Origin: Janibacter sp. HTCC2649
Lineage (GTDB): Bacteria > Actinomycetota > Actinomycetes > Actinomycetales > Dermatophilaceae
Assembly: GCF_000152705.1 (NCBI RefSeq)
Contig: NZ_CH672413.1
Location: forward strand, 62,001-126,000
Direction of reading: 5' to 3'
DNA: 64,000 nt
In this document: positions 35,201 through 44,040 of the stretch, piece by piece
Position numbering within the stretch: position 1 is the stretch's first letter
How the letters are laid out: each line of letters opens with the position of its first letter
Program-made: the position numbers and the translations under genes
Notes under the pieces: model-generated
The model's database searches: none
What the model saw: only the letters and a program-made list of their open reading frames with translations
Told to the model about the DNA's origin: nothing

Positions 35201-36141
35201 CACAGGGCGCTGTCCGGCAGGGCATGGCCAAGGCGGGCGCGTCCATCGAACGCAGCGGCCTCACCGAGTGGAGCGTCGAGGAGGTGCCGAGCACGTTCGA
35301 AGGGCGATCCGGCGGCCACACCATCCAGGGCCACCCCGCCCTCGTCGATGAAGGCTCCAGCGTGTCGCTCCGGGTCCTCGATCACGCAGGTTCGGCGCTG
35401 GCAGCCCATCGCGCCGGTGTGCGACGGCTTCTGCTCCTCAACACCACGGCTCCGTGGAAGCGTGTCCTCGCCCGCCTCAGCAACGCCCAGAAGCTCGCTC
35501 TCGGCCAGAACCCGCACGGCTCGGTGCCCGCCCTCCTCGAGGACTGCCTCGCAGCGGCGGTCGACTCGATCGTCGCGGAACTGGGAGACGGGCAGGGCCA
35601 CGGGGGAGTGGTGCGCACCAAGGCCGAGTTCGAGACCGCTCACGCGGCAGTGCGAGCCCATGTCGTCACCCGGGTGCTCCTGGTCATCGAGGCAGTCGAG
35701 CCGGTCCTGGCTCTCGCGACGGACGTCCGGCGACGGCTCGACTCCCTCGGGGCGAGCGCCGTCCGGAACAGCCTCGCCGTCACCCTTGCCGACGTCCGGG
35801 CACAGCTCGACGGCCTGATCCGGCCCGGCTTCGTCGCCGACAGTGGACTCGATCGGCTGCCGCACCTCCAGCGCTACCTGCGCGCGATGCTCCAACGCCT
35901 CGAGAAGGCCGCGACCAACCCTCGCGAAGCGCAACTGCAGACACAGATCGACGCGATCGAGACGGCATACGCCGACTTGTTGGACGCCCTCCCGCCAACG
36001 GGACGGCGGGCACCCGCGGTGACCGACATCGCCTGGATGATCGAGGAGCTGCGCGTCAGCCTCTTCGCGCAGGCGCTCGGCACCGCCCACCCGGTGAGCG
36101 AGAAGCGCGTCCGGGCCGCCATCGCGGCGGTGTCACCGTGA
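32266..36141 (+). CDS. hrpA: ATP-dependent RNA helicase HrpA (DEAH box)
   Basis: 1291 residues from GTG 32266, the usual HrpA length. TATCCT, inside the end of the previous gene, stands 8 bp upstream with no Shine-Dalgarno, so transcription can start at the GTG. Motif I is GETGSGKTTQLPK (about 57), motif II IIIDEAHERSLN (about 154), motif III ITSATIDP, motif V LATNVAETSLTVPG and motif VI QRSGRCGRVADG. HA2 and OB-fold regions follow, then the DUF3418 C-terminal half from about residue 650. HrpA resolves stalled translation and processes mRNA in E. coli. It overlaps the DUF2867 gene by 4 bp. Confidence 0.96.
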   Translation: MPQPEQNTGSSVVDSAPTQGGPIDPAQLRYPEQLPVVERRDDILAALRDHQVVVIAGETGSGKTTQLPKMCLELGLGSSGQIGHTQPRRIAARSVAERIAEEMEVELGDLVGYQVRFTDHSSDRTRLKVMTDGILLAEMQRDRDLRRYDTIIIDEAHERSLNIDFILGYLKSLLPRRPDLKVVITSATIDPARFAEHFSTDARGDVVREVPIIEVSGRTFPVEVRYRPLVERTDAGAIIEERDQVTAVCDAVTELWTETPPGHSATDILVFFSGEREIRDAADALNGLNLPSTEVLPLYARLSANEQHRVFTRGKGRRIILATNVAETSLTVPGIGYVIDTGTARISRYSQRTKVQRLPIEPISQASASQRSGRCGRVADGIAVRLYSEEDFESRAEFTEPEILRTSLAAVILQMTALGLGDIARFPFVDAPDPKQIVDGVRLLDELNALQDGKGRRGERRLTAYGKTLARLPLDPRMGRMIIEANRLGCTREVLVIVAALTIQDPRERPVDKEAQAQQQHARFKSETSDFAGFHSLWRYLKEQQKALSGSAFRRMCKAEFLHYLRIREWQDLHQQLRSACKAARIDPDQSTTTPDGEPDWDVVHRALLAGLLSHIGVRDEQKREYAGARGSRFGINPGSGLFKKQPDVVMAAELVETTRLWARVNAAIDPEWAEEVGAHVIKRTFSEPRWSKSKGSVIASERVTLYGVPLIVDRTVLYGRINPEEARDLFIRNALVEGDWDTHHKFWKANTELLQRLSELEERARRRDLIVDDEVVFAFYDARVPPEVTSVRHFDRWWKGEQRSRPDLLTFTEELLTREDVDTVSANDYPRTWRQGELDLDVTYQFSPGADADGVTVHVPTAILNQVVPTGFDWQVPGLREDLAVALLKSLPKATRRHFVPTPDHARAALAGADPSSGEAFTDELARVLRSRVGVTIPTAEWDWERVADHLRITFSVEGPGGRVIARGKDLDELRPKSQGAVRQGMAKAGASIERSGLTEWSVEEVPSTFEGRSGGHTIQGHPALVDEGSSVSLRVLDHAGSALAAHRAGVRRLLLLNTTAPWKRVLARLSNAQKLALGQNPHGSVPALLEDCLAAAVDSIVAELGDGQGHGGVVRTKAEFETAHAAVRAHVVTRVLLVIEAVEPVLALATDVRRRLDSLGASAVRNSLAVTLADVRAQLDGLIRPGFVADSGLDRLPHLQRYLRAMLQRLEKAATNPREAQLQTQIDAIETAYADLLDALPPTGRRAPAVTDIAWMIEELRVSLFAQALGTAHPVSEKRVRAAIAAVSP

Positions 36142-36602
36142 GCGGCAGACCGGGGTTCGCGAGTCGCGCCCTCGACGGGGTGCCCGAGCCCGATTTCGCC
36201 GACGTCCAGCTCGTGCCCCTGCGTGGCGCGACCGGGATCGCTCCCGACGACTGGGTCCGGGCCATCTTCGACCGGCGCAGCCTCCCGATCGCGGTCAAGG
36301 CGCTCTTCGGTCTGCGGGCTGTCCTCGTCCCGTTCATCGGGCTCAATCAAGCGCGCGAACGAGCCTCGAATCCCTTCGAGGTCGAGGACGTCGCCGACGG
36401 GGAGGCCCTGGTCACCCATGACGAGCCGCACCTGCTCTTCCGGCTGGGCGTCGCTGTCGACGATGAGGCCGGGCTGCTTCGGGCCACCACCGTGGTCGTC
36501 CACCACAACTGGCGCGGACGGCTCTACTTCGTCCCTGTGGGCGTGTTGCACGGGCCGGTGCTGCGGTCGATGATGCTCCGAGCGGTGGAACGAGCCCGTT
36601 GA
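36138..36602 (+). CDS. DUF2867 family protein
   Basis: 154 residues, GTG start overlapping the hrpA stop (GTGA). The sequence has DWVRAIFDRRSLPIAVKALF, the conserved EVEDVADGEALVTHDEPHLLFRLGV, and TTVVVHHNWRGRLYFVPVGV followed by HGPVLRSMMLRAVERA, which matches the DUF2867 (SRPBCC-like) pattern. Function unknown; co-translation with hrpA may be only positional. Confidence 0.8.
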   Translation: MSGRPGFASRALDGVPEPDFADVQLVPLRGATGIAPDDWVRAIFDRRSLPIAVKALFGLRAVLVPFIGLNQARERASNPFEVEDVADGEALVTHDEPHLLFRLGVAVDDEAGLLRATTVVVHHNWRGRLYFVPVGVLHGPVLRSMMLRAVERAR

Positions 36603-36666
36603 GGGAATCTCAGCGGGGCTCGACACGTTCCAACCAACACGTGACCCCCCTGAGAGGTAAGTCCCC

Positions 36667-37575
36667 GTGCAGAACCCGTCTGATCTCTACCGTTTCGAAT
36701 TTGATGGACCCGCGCCCACCCGCGAACCGGGCGCACTCATCGTGCTGCTCGGCGCCTTCATCGACGCCGGCAACATCCAGCGCATCCTCGGAACCCACCT
36801 CGTCGACACGAGTGAGGCCGAGGTCGTCGCGACCTTCGACGTGGACGCCCTCCTCGACTACCGCGGCCGTCGTCCGGCGATGGTCTTCGACACCAACCGG
36901 TGGGAGAGCTATGCCGACCCGTCGATGGTGCTCTACCGCATGAGCGACCGGGACGGGCAGACCTACTACCTCCTCACGGGTCCCGAGCCGGACTTCCAGT
37001 GGGAGCGCACGATCGAGGCGATCCGTCAGCTCATCCAGCTGCTCGGCATCTCTCTCGTCGTCACCAGCCACGGCATCCCCATGGGCGTTCCGCACACGCG
37101 TCCCGTCGGCATGACCGCTCACGCCACCGACCCGCGCCTTGTCGGTGGCAAGGAGTCACCGTTCGGCCAGATCCAGGTTCCTGCGTCGTTCCCGGCGCTC
37201 CTCGAGCTGCGCCTCGGCGAGGCCGGGCGCGACGCCCTGGGCTTCGCGATCCATGTCCCGCAGTACCTCGCGCAGGCCGAGTGGGCCGAGGGTGCACTCG
37301 CTGCGCTCAATGCCATCACCGATGCGACCGGGCTCAACCTGCCCAACGACGACCTCATCGCCAAGGCTGGCATCAACAACCGCGAGATCGCCTCCGAGCT
37401 CAACGACAACGCCGACGCCGGACAGATCGTCAGCGCGTTGGAGCAGCAGTACGACGCGTTCGTCGAGGGTCAGGAGCGGCCGAGCCTGCTCGCCACCGAG
37501 GCCGAGGACCTCCCGTCGGCCGACGAGCTCGGCGCGGACATCGAGGAGTTCCTCCGCAACGTCAGCGACGACTGA
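36667..37575 (+). CDS. PAC2 (proteasome assembly chaperone 2-like) family protein
   Basis: 302 residues, GTG start. The fold pattern is that of bacterial PAC2 proteins: ALIVLLGAFIDAGNIQRILG, LLDYRGRRPAMVFDTNRWES, LLTGPEPDFQWERTIEAI, VTSHGIPMGVPHTRPVGMTA and GFAIHVPQYLAQAEWAEGAL. A C-terminal acidic tail ends EELGADIEEFL-like sequence. Actinobacteria carry a 20S proteasome and such proteins, but a chaperone role in bacteria is not established. Convergent with the DNA polymerase gene. Confidence 0.87.
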   Translation: MQNPSDLYRFEFDGPAPTREPGALIVLLGAFIDAGNIQRILGTHLVDTSEAEVVATFDVDALLDYRGRRPAMVFDTNRWESYADPSMVLYRMSDRDGQTYYLLTGPEPDFQWERTIEAIRQLIQLLGISLVVTSHGIPMGVPHTRPVGMTAHATDPRLVGGKESPFGQIQVPASFPALLELRLGEAGRDALGFAIHVPQYLAQAEWAEGALAALNAITDATGLNLPNDDLIAKAGINNREIASELNDNADAGQIVSALEQQYDAFVEGQERPSLLATEAEDLPSADELGADIEEFLRNVSDD

Positions 37576-37578
37576 CTG

Positions 37579-37664
37579 CCCCACGCCGACCTCGTGCCCG
37601 ACACGGACGGCGAGCTCCAGCGAGTTTGTCCGTATCGGGCACGAAGTCGCGAACGGCGTAGGGG
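37579..37664. terminator. Long hairpin between convergent PAC2 and DNA polymerase genes
   Basis: TCGTGCCCGACACGGAC (37592-37608) pairs with GTCCGTATCGGGCACGA (37628-37644) with one mismatch in 17. An outer pair, CCCCACGCCG and CGGCGTAGGGG, extends it with one bulged base. Lies between two stop codons; probable bidirectional terminator. Confidence 0.7.
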
Positions 37665-37673
37665 CGGGGCGGG

Positions 37674-39371
37674 TCAGTCCTTGGCGTCGGACCAGCGCGC
37701 GATGATTGACGTGTCCGCGACGAACCGCACCGGCGCACCAGCCGCCCAACGTCGCGACGCATCGGCCAGCGACTGGTCCACCAGCGCCGCCACCTCGGCA
37801 GCCCGTGACTCCGGCGCGTGCACGAGGAGCTCGTCGTGCAGGCACAGCACGATCTGCGCGCCCATCGGCGTCCCCAGCGCCCGCACGGTCGCCGCCCACG
37901 CCTTGAAGAGCTCGGCCGCTGCCCCCTGAATGATCGCGTTGCGTGCGAACCGCCCGCGCGCCGCATCGAGCGCCGGGTTCGTCCCCACCGGGGACTGGGC
38001 CAGGAACCGTCCCGTCGGGATGAGGCGCCCGCCAAAGGTCCGCAGCGGTTCACCGCGCACCCCCGTGTCGTAGGCCCGGTCGAGCAGTCCCATCGCCACG
38101 GGATACGCCCGCTCCAGCCCCTTGAGCGCCTCACCGGCCGCCCCAGAGCGTTGCCCATACATCGCCGCCAACACCGCGATCTTGGCGACCGGCCGATCCA
38201 CGCCGAGGCGCGATGCCACCGGCGCGTAGAGGTCATCGGCCCGCGTCGCCTCGGCGAACGCCGGGTCGCCCGACACCACCGCCAGCACGCGCGGCTCGAT
38301 CTGTCCGAGGTCGGCGCGGACGAAGACATGGCCCGGATGCGCAGCCACACCGGAGCGCAGCGCCGCCGGCAGGTTGTGCAGGCCGTTCTCGGCCGTCATC
38401 CGACCCGCCGCCCCGTCGCATGCCGTCCACCCGCCACGCAGTCGATCGTCCGGACCGACGCACTGGTCGAGCCACCGGTAGCCATATGTCGTGGCAATGC
38501 GCTCGGCCTTGCGCCAGGCCAACAACGCGTCGACGACGGGGTGCACGTGGCGATAGGCGTCCAGCACCCACTTGCGCGTGTTGGGCACGTCGACCCCGAC
38601 CCCGGCGAGCATGTCGCGCACCTGCAGCGGGTTGCGCAGGTCGGTCGACTCGCGCCCGGGCACGTGCCGCAGCACCTCGGCGTCGCGCTCGCGCCGGGCC
38701 ACCGCTGCGGCCTCCTCCGATGCCGCCCGCGGTCCCGCGAACTCCCCGATGAGCCGTTCCATCACGGCTCGGTCGACGGGCAGCCCACCCTCCTCGAGCT
38801 CAAGGCACATGAGCGCCGCCGCCGACTCGGAGTGAATGGTGCCCACGATGCGAGCACCCAAGGATTCGGCTCGATCCCGTTGTCGCACAGCGCATTCGAG
38901 TGCAGCCTCGGCCCAGCGCAGCAACCGCTCGTCGGTCTCGAGCCAGCCAGAGGCCGCGTCGGCACGCAGGTGCCCGTCACCCCGGACGAGCTCCTCGGGA
39001 CCGATGCCGTCGGAGCCGGTGAAGTCGAAGAGGTCACCTCCCGACGGGGTCGGCATGGTCGCCACGGGTATGCCGTGTGCTCCCGCCCAGACGCGGCCGG
39101 GCTCGGCCTTCCATCCGCCGTGCACGATGCGATGGGCCTCGGCGAGGTCCCAGACCCGAGCGAGAGGGGAGCCGGCAGCGGCAACCAGCTCACCGGCATA
39201 CGCAGCAGACCACCAGACCCATCGCGGTCGGGACGTCGACTCGGAGGTGACCATCGCGGAAGCAACCTCGCCGACCGATCCGACGACGCGAAGGCCCGCC
39301 CCCACGAGCGCGGCACGCCCCCGGTGGACGACGACGGCGACGAGGTCGACGCCTGTCGCTGGGGTTGCCAT
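37674..39371 (-). CDS. Family-A DNA polymerase with degenerate 3'-5' exonuclease region
   Basis: 565 residues from ATG 39371. The C-terminal polymerase domain has motif A ADLGQIEPRVLA (Asp near 353), motif B PVAKIAVLAAMYGQ, and motif C LCLHDELLVHA (His-Asp-Glu near 511). The N-terminal 200 residues replace the 5' nuclease and most of the exonuclease of PolA, and the DEDD acidic motifs are not evident. Actinobacteria often have such a short PolA-like protein beside full PolA; the role may be in repair. TAGGCT lies 9 bp before the ATG without a Shine-Dalgarno. HGIP near residue 97 uses the rare ATA codon within a CGGCATAC octamer. Confidence 0.9.
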   Translation of the reverse strand: MATPATGVDLVAVVVHRGRAALVGAGLRVVGSVGEVASAMVTSESTSRPRWVWWSAAYAGELVAAAGSPLARVWDLAEAHRIVHGGWKAEPGRVWAGAHGIPVATMPTPSGGDLFDFTGSDGIGPEELVRGDGHLRADAASGWLETDERLLRWAEAALECAVRQRDRAESLGARIVGTIHSESAAALMCLELEEGGLPVDRAVMERLIGEFAGPRAASEEAAAVARRERDAEVLRHVPGRESTDLRNPLQVRDMLAGVGVDVPNTRKWVLDAYRHVHPVVDALLAWRKAERIATTYGYRWLDQCVGPDDRLRGGWTACDGAAGRMTAENGLHNLPAALRSGVAAHPGHVFVRADLGQIEPRVLAVVSGDPAFAEATRADDLYAPVASRLGVDRPVAKIAVLAAMYGQRSGAAGEALKGLERAYPVAMGLLDRAYDTGVRGEPLRTFGGRLIPTGRFLAQSPVGTNPALDAARGRFARNAIIQGAAAELFKAWAATVRALGTPMGAQIVLCLHDELLVHAPESRAAEVAALVDQSLADASRRWAAGAPVRFVADTSIIARWSDAKD

Positions 39372-39503
39372 GGGCGGCAGCCTAGGTGAGGTCGGTGACA
39401 CCCCGTGACGACCGGCATACCCGCTCTGACGTGGCAGGATCGATCGAGACACACACTTCGCTACGGCGGCCCGGTCGGACCGGGCGCGCCACAGGAGGCC
39501 ACG

Positions 39504-40253
39504 ATGGGACTCTTCGGATTCGGCAAGGACGACGCCAAGGACGCCAAGGACCAGGTCGCACAGACCAAGTCGGCGCTCGAGCAGGCGCAGGAAGCCCCCA
39601 AGGACCAGGGATTCGTCGGCAACCACGCCGCCAAGCTCGTCGAGAACCTCCTCGACACGGGGATTGACGGCAAGGGGCCGTTCGACTCAGCCGCCAAGGT
39701 CGCCGCCGCCGCGCTCAAGAAGCACAACGGCAACGTCGACGAGGCCGTTGGCAGCGTCGTCAAGAGCCACCTGAAGCTCGCTGCAGCAGGCGGCTTCGTC
39801 ACCAGCATCGGCGGGTTCATCACCCTGCCGATCTCGCTGCCCGCCAACGTCCTCGGCTTCTACCTGCTGGCCACGCGCATGACCGGCGCCGTCGCCTCAC
39901 TGCGCGGCCACGACATCAGCCAGCCGCAGATCCGCACGGCCGTGCTCCTCACCCTCGTGGGCGCGGACGCAGACGACCTGCTCAAGAAGGCGGGCATGGT
40001 CGCGCCGACGGGGCGCCTCACCAACCTCGCGGCCCAGCGCCTGCCCGGCCCGGCCCTCATGGTGGTCAACAAGGCGATCGGCTTCCGGCTCCTGTCGACC
40101 GCGGGCAAGAAGACGTTCAGCCGCTTCGGTCGCAACGTGCCGCTCGTCGGTGGCGTCGTCGGGGCCGGACTGGACGGCTGGCTGCTCAACCGCATCGCTG
40201 ACAATGCCCGCCGCGAGTTCCCGCCGGCGACGGCGCAGATCACGGGAGCCTGA
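39504..40253 (+). CDS. EcsC family protein
   Basis: 249 residues; AGGAGG stands 7 bp before ATG 39504. A charged N-terminus (KDDAKDAKDQVAQTKSALEQ) precedes the EcsC-like core: SHLKLAAAGGFVTSIGGFIT, LPISLPANVLGFYLLATRMT, AVASLRGHDISQPQIRTAVL and a final GGVVGAGLDGWLLNRIADNA. EcsC-like proteins are peripheral or integral membrane proteins of unknown activity. Two base pairs separate it from the DUF1232 gene, so they form an operon. Confidence 0.82.
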   Translation: MGLFGFGKDDAKDAKDQVAQTKSALEQAQEAPKDQGFVGNHAAKLVENLLDTGIDGKGPFDSAAKVAAAALKKHNGNVDEAVGSVVKSHLKLAAAGGFVTSIGGFITLPISLPANVLGFYLLATRMTGAVASLRGHDISQPQIRTAVLLTLVGADADDLLKKAGMVAPTGRLTNLAAQRLPGPALMVVNKAIGFRLLSTAGKKTFSRFGRNVPLVGGVVGAGLDGWLLNRIADNARREFPPATAQITGA

Positions 40254-40255
40254 TC

Positions 40256-40669
40256 ATGGCCATGGCGTCCAAGGTGTCCACGTTCAAGAGCCTCGCGACG
40301 GCGGTGCGCATCGCGACCCGTCCCGGTGGGCCGTCCATGGTCGAACGCGCCCAGGCGGTGCCGCGTCTGGTCAAGGCCGTGCGGTCGGGTGAGTACAAGG
40401 GGACGTCCGTCGGGCGACTCCTCATGATCCTGGGAGCGGCCGGCTACCTCGTCTCGCCGGTCGACCTGCTGCCCGAGGGCATCCTCGGCGCGCTCGGTCT
40501 GGCCGACGACGCGATGGTCGGCTCGTGGCTGGCGGCGCAGCTCGTCACGGAGACCGAGGAGTTCCTCGCGTGGGAGCGCTCCACGGGTCGCGGTTCGGGT
40601 CACGGCGCGTCGGTGCCGGGAGAAGTGGTGGACGACGGACGTGGCGATTCTTCGTCACCTCGTGCGTGA
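40256..40669 (+). CDS. YkvA-like DUF1232 membrane protein
   Basis: 137 residues. The DUF1232 signature is AAGYLVSPVDLLPEGILGAL followed by GLADDAMVGSWLAAQLV. One to two hydrophobic segments; Ser/Gly-rich C-terminal tail. Function unknown. Starts 2 bp after the EcsC gene stop. Confidence 0.86.
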   Translation: MAMASKVSTFKSLATAVRIATRPGGPSMVERAQAVPRLVKAVRSGEYKGTSVGRLLMILGAAGYLVSPVDLLPEGILGALGLADDAMVGSWLAAQLVTETEEFLAWERSTGRGSGHGASVPGEVVDDGRGDSSSPRA

Positions 40670-40672
40670 GCG

Positions 40673-40710
40673 CTGTCCACAGGCCCATGGCGTATGCCGT
40701 GTTGTCCACA
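40673..40710 (+). promoter_or_regulatory. Two DnaA-box-like sites upstream of the DUF4192 gene
   Basis: CTGTCCACA (40673-40681) and TTGTCCACA (40702-40710) are direct repeats 29 bp apart. TTGTCCACA is the DnaA box consensus of Streptomyces and matches mycobacterial boxes. They lie 54-91 bp upstream of ATG 40764. A GTATGCCG octamer lies between them. Confidence 0.4.
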
Positions 40711-40763
40711 ATCGCGTGAACTGGGGCTTCCGCGGGCGGTGAGGTTCTTCCGACGCTGAGGTC

Positions 40764-41990
<1,227 letters not shown>

Positions 41991-42080
41991 GCGCGTGGCT
42001 GGAGGTCCCTCTCGGCTGTCGCACTCTCACGCTGCGGACAGGGTGCCGTGGAAGGGGTCACCGGTTCTAGACTCGTGCCC

Positions 42081-42162
42081 AGGTCATGAGTCCCAGCGAC
42101 AAGCCCCGGCTTGCTGGGCGGCAACCCTCCTCGCGGTGGGGTGCCCCGGGTGAAGACACGGC
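42081..42162 (+). ncRNA. SAM-IV-type riboswitch upstream of metX
   Basis: GGTCATGAGTCCCAGCGACA, GGCTTGCTGGGCGGCAACC, GGTGGGGTGCCCCGGGTGA and AGACA repeat the metY riboswitch core; the helix changes are compensatory (GTGCCAGC/GCTGGCCGG there, GTCCCAGC/GCTGGGCGG here). It ends 45 bp before the metX ATG. Confidence 0.88.
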
Positions 42163-42206
42163 CCTTCCGGTATCGGTGGGGCAAGCGCGATCCGAGGAGC
42201 ACTCCG

Positions 42207-43346
42207 ATGACCATCACCGACCTCCCGACAGCGTCGTTCTGGCGCCCGGGCGATCACCCGGGCGCGCGCCAGTTCGTCCAGGTCGGCCCCGTCGCGCTCG
42301 AGCGCGGTGAATCCCTGCCCGAGGTCACCGTGGCCTACGAGACGTGGGGGACGCTCAACGCCGCCCGCGACAACGCGGTGCTCGTCGAACACGCCCTCAC
42401 CGGCGACGCCCACGTCGAGGGCCAGGCCGGTCCCGGCCACGCCACGCCCGGCTGGTGGGACGGACTGGTGGGCCCGGGACGCCCGCTCGACACCGACCGC
42501 TTCTTCGTCGTCGCGAGCAACGTCCTCGGCGGCTGCCAGGGGACGACGGGACCCTCGAGCGACGCTCCCGACGGCCACCCCTGGGGTGGGCGGTTCCCGG
42601 CCATCACCATCCGCGACCAGATCACGGTCGAGGTGCTCCTCGCCGACCGGCTCGGCATCGACCGCTGGGCGGGAGTCCTCGGCGGGTCCATGGGCGGGAT
42701 GCGCGCCATCGAGTGGGCGACGTCCCACCCCGAGCGGGTCGCGACGTGCATCGTGCTCGCGTCCACGGCATACGCAACCGCCGACCAGATCGCCTGGTGC
42801 CAGCCGCAGCTGCTCGCCATCCGCAGTGACCCGCGGTTCCACGCAGGTGACTACTACGAACACGGGGTCGCGCCCCTCGACGGGCTGGGCATCGCCCGCC
42901 GGATCGCCCACGTCACCTACCGCCACGAGGGCGAGCTGTCCGAACGGTTCGGTCGTGATGCCCAACCGGGTGAGGAGCCACTCGGCCGGGGCGGACGGTT
43001 CGCGGTCGAGTCCTACCTCGACCACCACGCCGGCAAGCTCGGCGCTCGCTTCGATGCGAATTCCTACCTCGTCCTCAGTGAGGCCATGAACAGTCACGAC
43101 GTCGGTCGCGACCGCGGTGGAGTCGCGGCGGCGCTCGCGGCCTTCACGGGTCGCCTCGTCGTGGCCGGCGTCGACACCGATCGCCTCTATCCGGCGCGTC
43201 TGTCCGACGAGATCGCGGCGCTTCGCCCGGGCACGACGTTGAAGCACATCACGTCGCGGTTCGGTCACGACGGTTTCCTCATCGAGATCGAGCGAGTCGG
43301 TCAGATCATCCGCGAGGCCCTCGACGATGGTGTGAGCAACGCCTGA
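42207..43346 (+). CDS. metX: Homoserine O-acetyltransferase
   Basis: 379 residues; GAGGAGC stands 6 bp before ATG 42207. Alpha/beta-hydrolase enzyme that acetylates homoserine, supplying MetY. Motifs: LPEVTVAYETWGTLN, VEHALTGDAHVEG, VVASNVLGGCQGTTGPSS, the nucleophile elbow GGSMGGMRAIEWA (Ser near 160), ASTAYATADQIAWCQ, an Asp in VVAGVDTDRLYPA, and His in RFGHDGFLIE. Controlled by the SAM-IV riboswitch immediately upstream. Confidence 0.96.
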   Translation: MTITDLPTASFWRPGDHPGARQFVQVGPVALERGESLPEVTVAYETWGTLNAARDNAVLVEHALTGDAHVEGQAGPGHATPGWWDGLVGPGRPLDTDRFFVVASNVLGGCQGTTGPSSDAPDGHPWGGRFPAITIRDQITVEVLLADRLGIDRWAGVLGGSMGGMRAIEWATSHPERVATCIVLASTAYATADQIAWCQPQLLAIRSDPRFHAGDYYEHGVAPLDGLGIARRIAHVTYRHEGELSERFGRDAQPGEEPLGRGGRFAVESYLDHHAGKLGARFDANSYLVLSEAMNSHDVGRDRGGVAAALAAFTGRLVVAGVDTDRLYPARLSDEIAALRPGTTLKHITSRFGHDGFLIEIERVGQIIREALDDGVSNA

Positions 43347-43479
43347 TCCGGGCGATCGCGAGGCCGCAGTCGTCTCAGCCTTCACGGCGCGCCGCCCGTG
43401 CCCCGTGTCAAGCGTCACAATCTCCGGTACGGTCCCAGCAAGAGCCCGAGTGGGCTGACCCGCTGTCAAGGAGGAACTC

Positions 43480-43854
43480 GTGGCCATCGTCGTGGGATAC
43501 ATCCCGACCAAGGAAGGCGCGGCCGCGCTGACGCGTGCCGGCGAGGAAGCACTCCTGCGCAAGACCGACCTCGTGGTGATCAACTCCAACCGCGACGGTT
43601 CAGGTGATGACTCCGAGGAGCTCGATCGTCTCGGCAGCGACCTCAAGAGCCAGGGCGTCACGGTCACGGTCCGACAGCTGATCCGAGGGAACGAGCCCGC
43701 GGAGGACCTCATCGCCGTCGCGGACGAAGTTGACGCCGAGCTCATCGTCATTGGTCTGCGCCGTCGCACGCCCGTGGGCAAGTTGATCCTGGGCTCCAAC
43801 GCCCAGCGAATCCTGCTCGACGCCCCGTGTCCGGTGCTCGCCGTCAAGAGCTGA
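43480..43854 (+). CDS. Universal stress protein
   Basis: 124 residues with AAGGAGG before GTG 43480. Single UspA domain: IVVGYIPTKEGAAALTRAGE, TDLVVINSNRDGS, DLIAVADEVDAELIVIGLRR, and the ATP-type loop GLRRRTPVGKLILGSNAQRI (G2xG9xGS/T-like) ending PCPVLAVKS. Short single-domain Usps can bind ATP and respond to stress. Terminator hairpin follows 14 bp after the stop. Confidence 0.88.
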   Translation: MAIVVGYIPTKEGAAALTRAGEEALLRKTDLVVINSNRDGSGDDSEELDRLGSDLKSQGVTVTVRQLIRGNEPAEDLIAVADEVDAELIVIGLRRRTPVGKLILGSNAQRILLDAPCPVLAVKS

Positions 43855-43868
43855 TCCTTGCTTGCAGG

Positions 43869-43915
43869 AATCGCCGCGGCTCCCCCCAGGAATAGGGATG
43901 GGGGCCGCGGCGATT
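43869..43915 (+). terminator. Terminator after the universal stress protein gene
   Basis: AATCGCCGCGGC (43869-43880) pairs with GCCGCGGCGATT (43904-43915), with an inner CCCCC/GGGGG stem and loop AATAGGG-type. T-rich TTATAA follows, and the end abuts the rpoD promoter. Confidence 0.8.
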
Positions 43916-43921
43916 TATAAT
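43916..43921 (+). promoter_or_regulatory. Perfect TATAAT -10 box upstream of rpoD
   Basis: TATAAT is a full consensus -10, rare in this GC-rich window. It directly follows the terminator stem. Predicted start is near 43928, giving a leader of over 110 nt before the sigma gene. No clear -35 is present because the terminator occupies that space. Confidence 0.5.
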
Positions 43922-44040
43922 GTAAACGCACCCTCCAAGCAACGGCCGATCCTCACCCCTGTGGATCACGTCAGAGAGTGCACAAACTCGACCAGCCGGT
44001 CAGTGCTCCGCCCGCGCGTGAGCATCGCCGTGTGCTCCCC

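Noticed and set aside
42084-43931. A 615-codon minus-strand frame opposite metX and the stress protein
   Set aside because: Crosses a SAM-IV riboswitch and two well-supported plus-strand genes, which explain the DNA.
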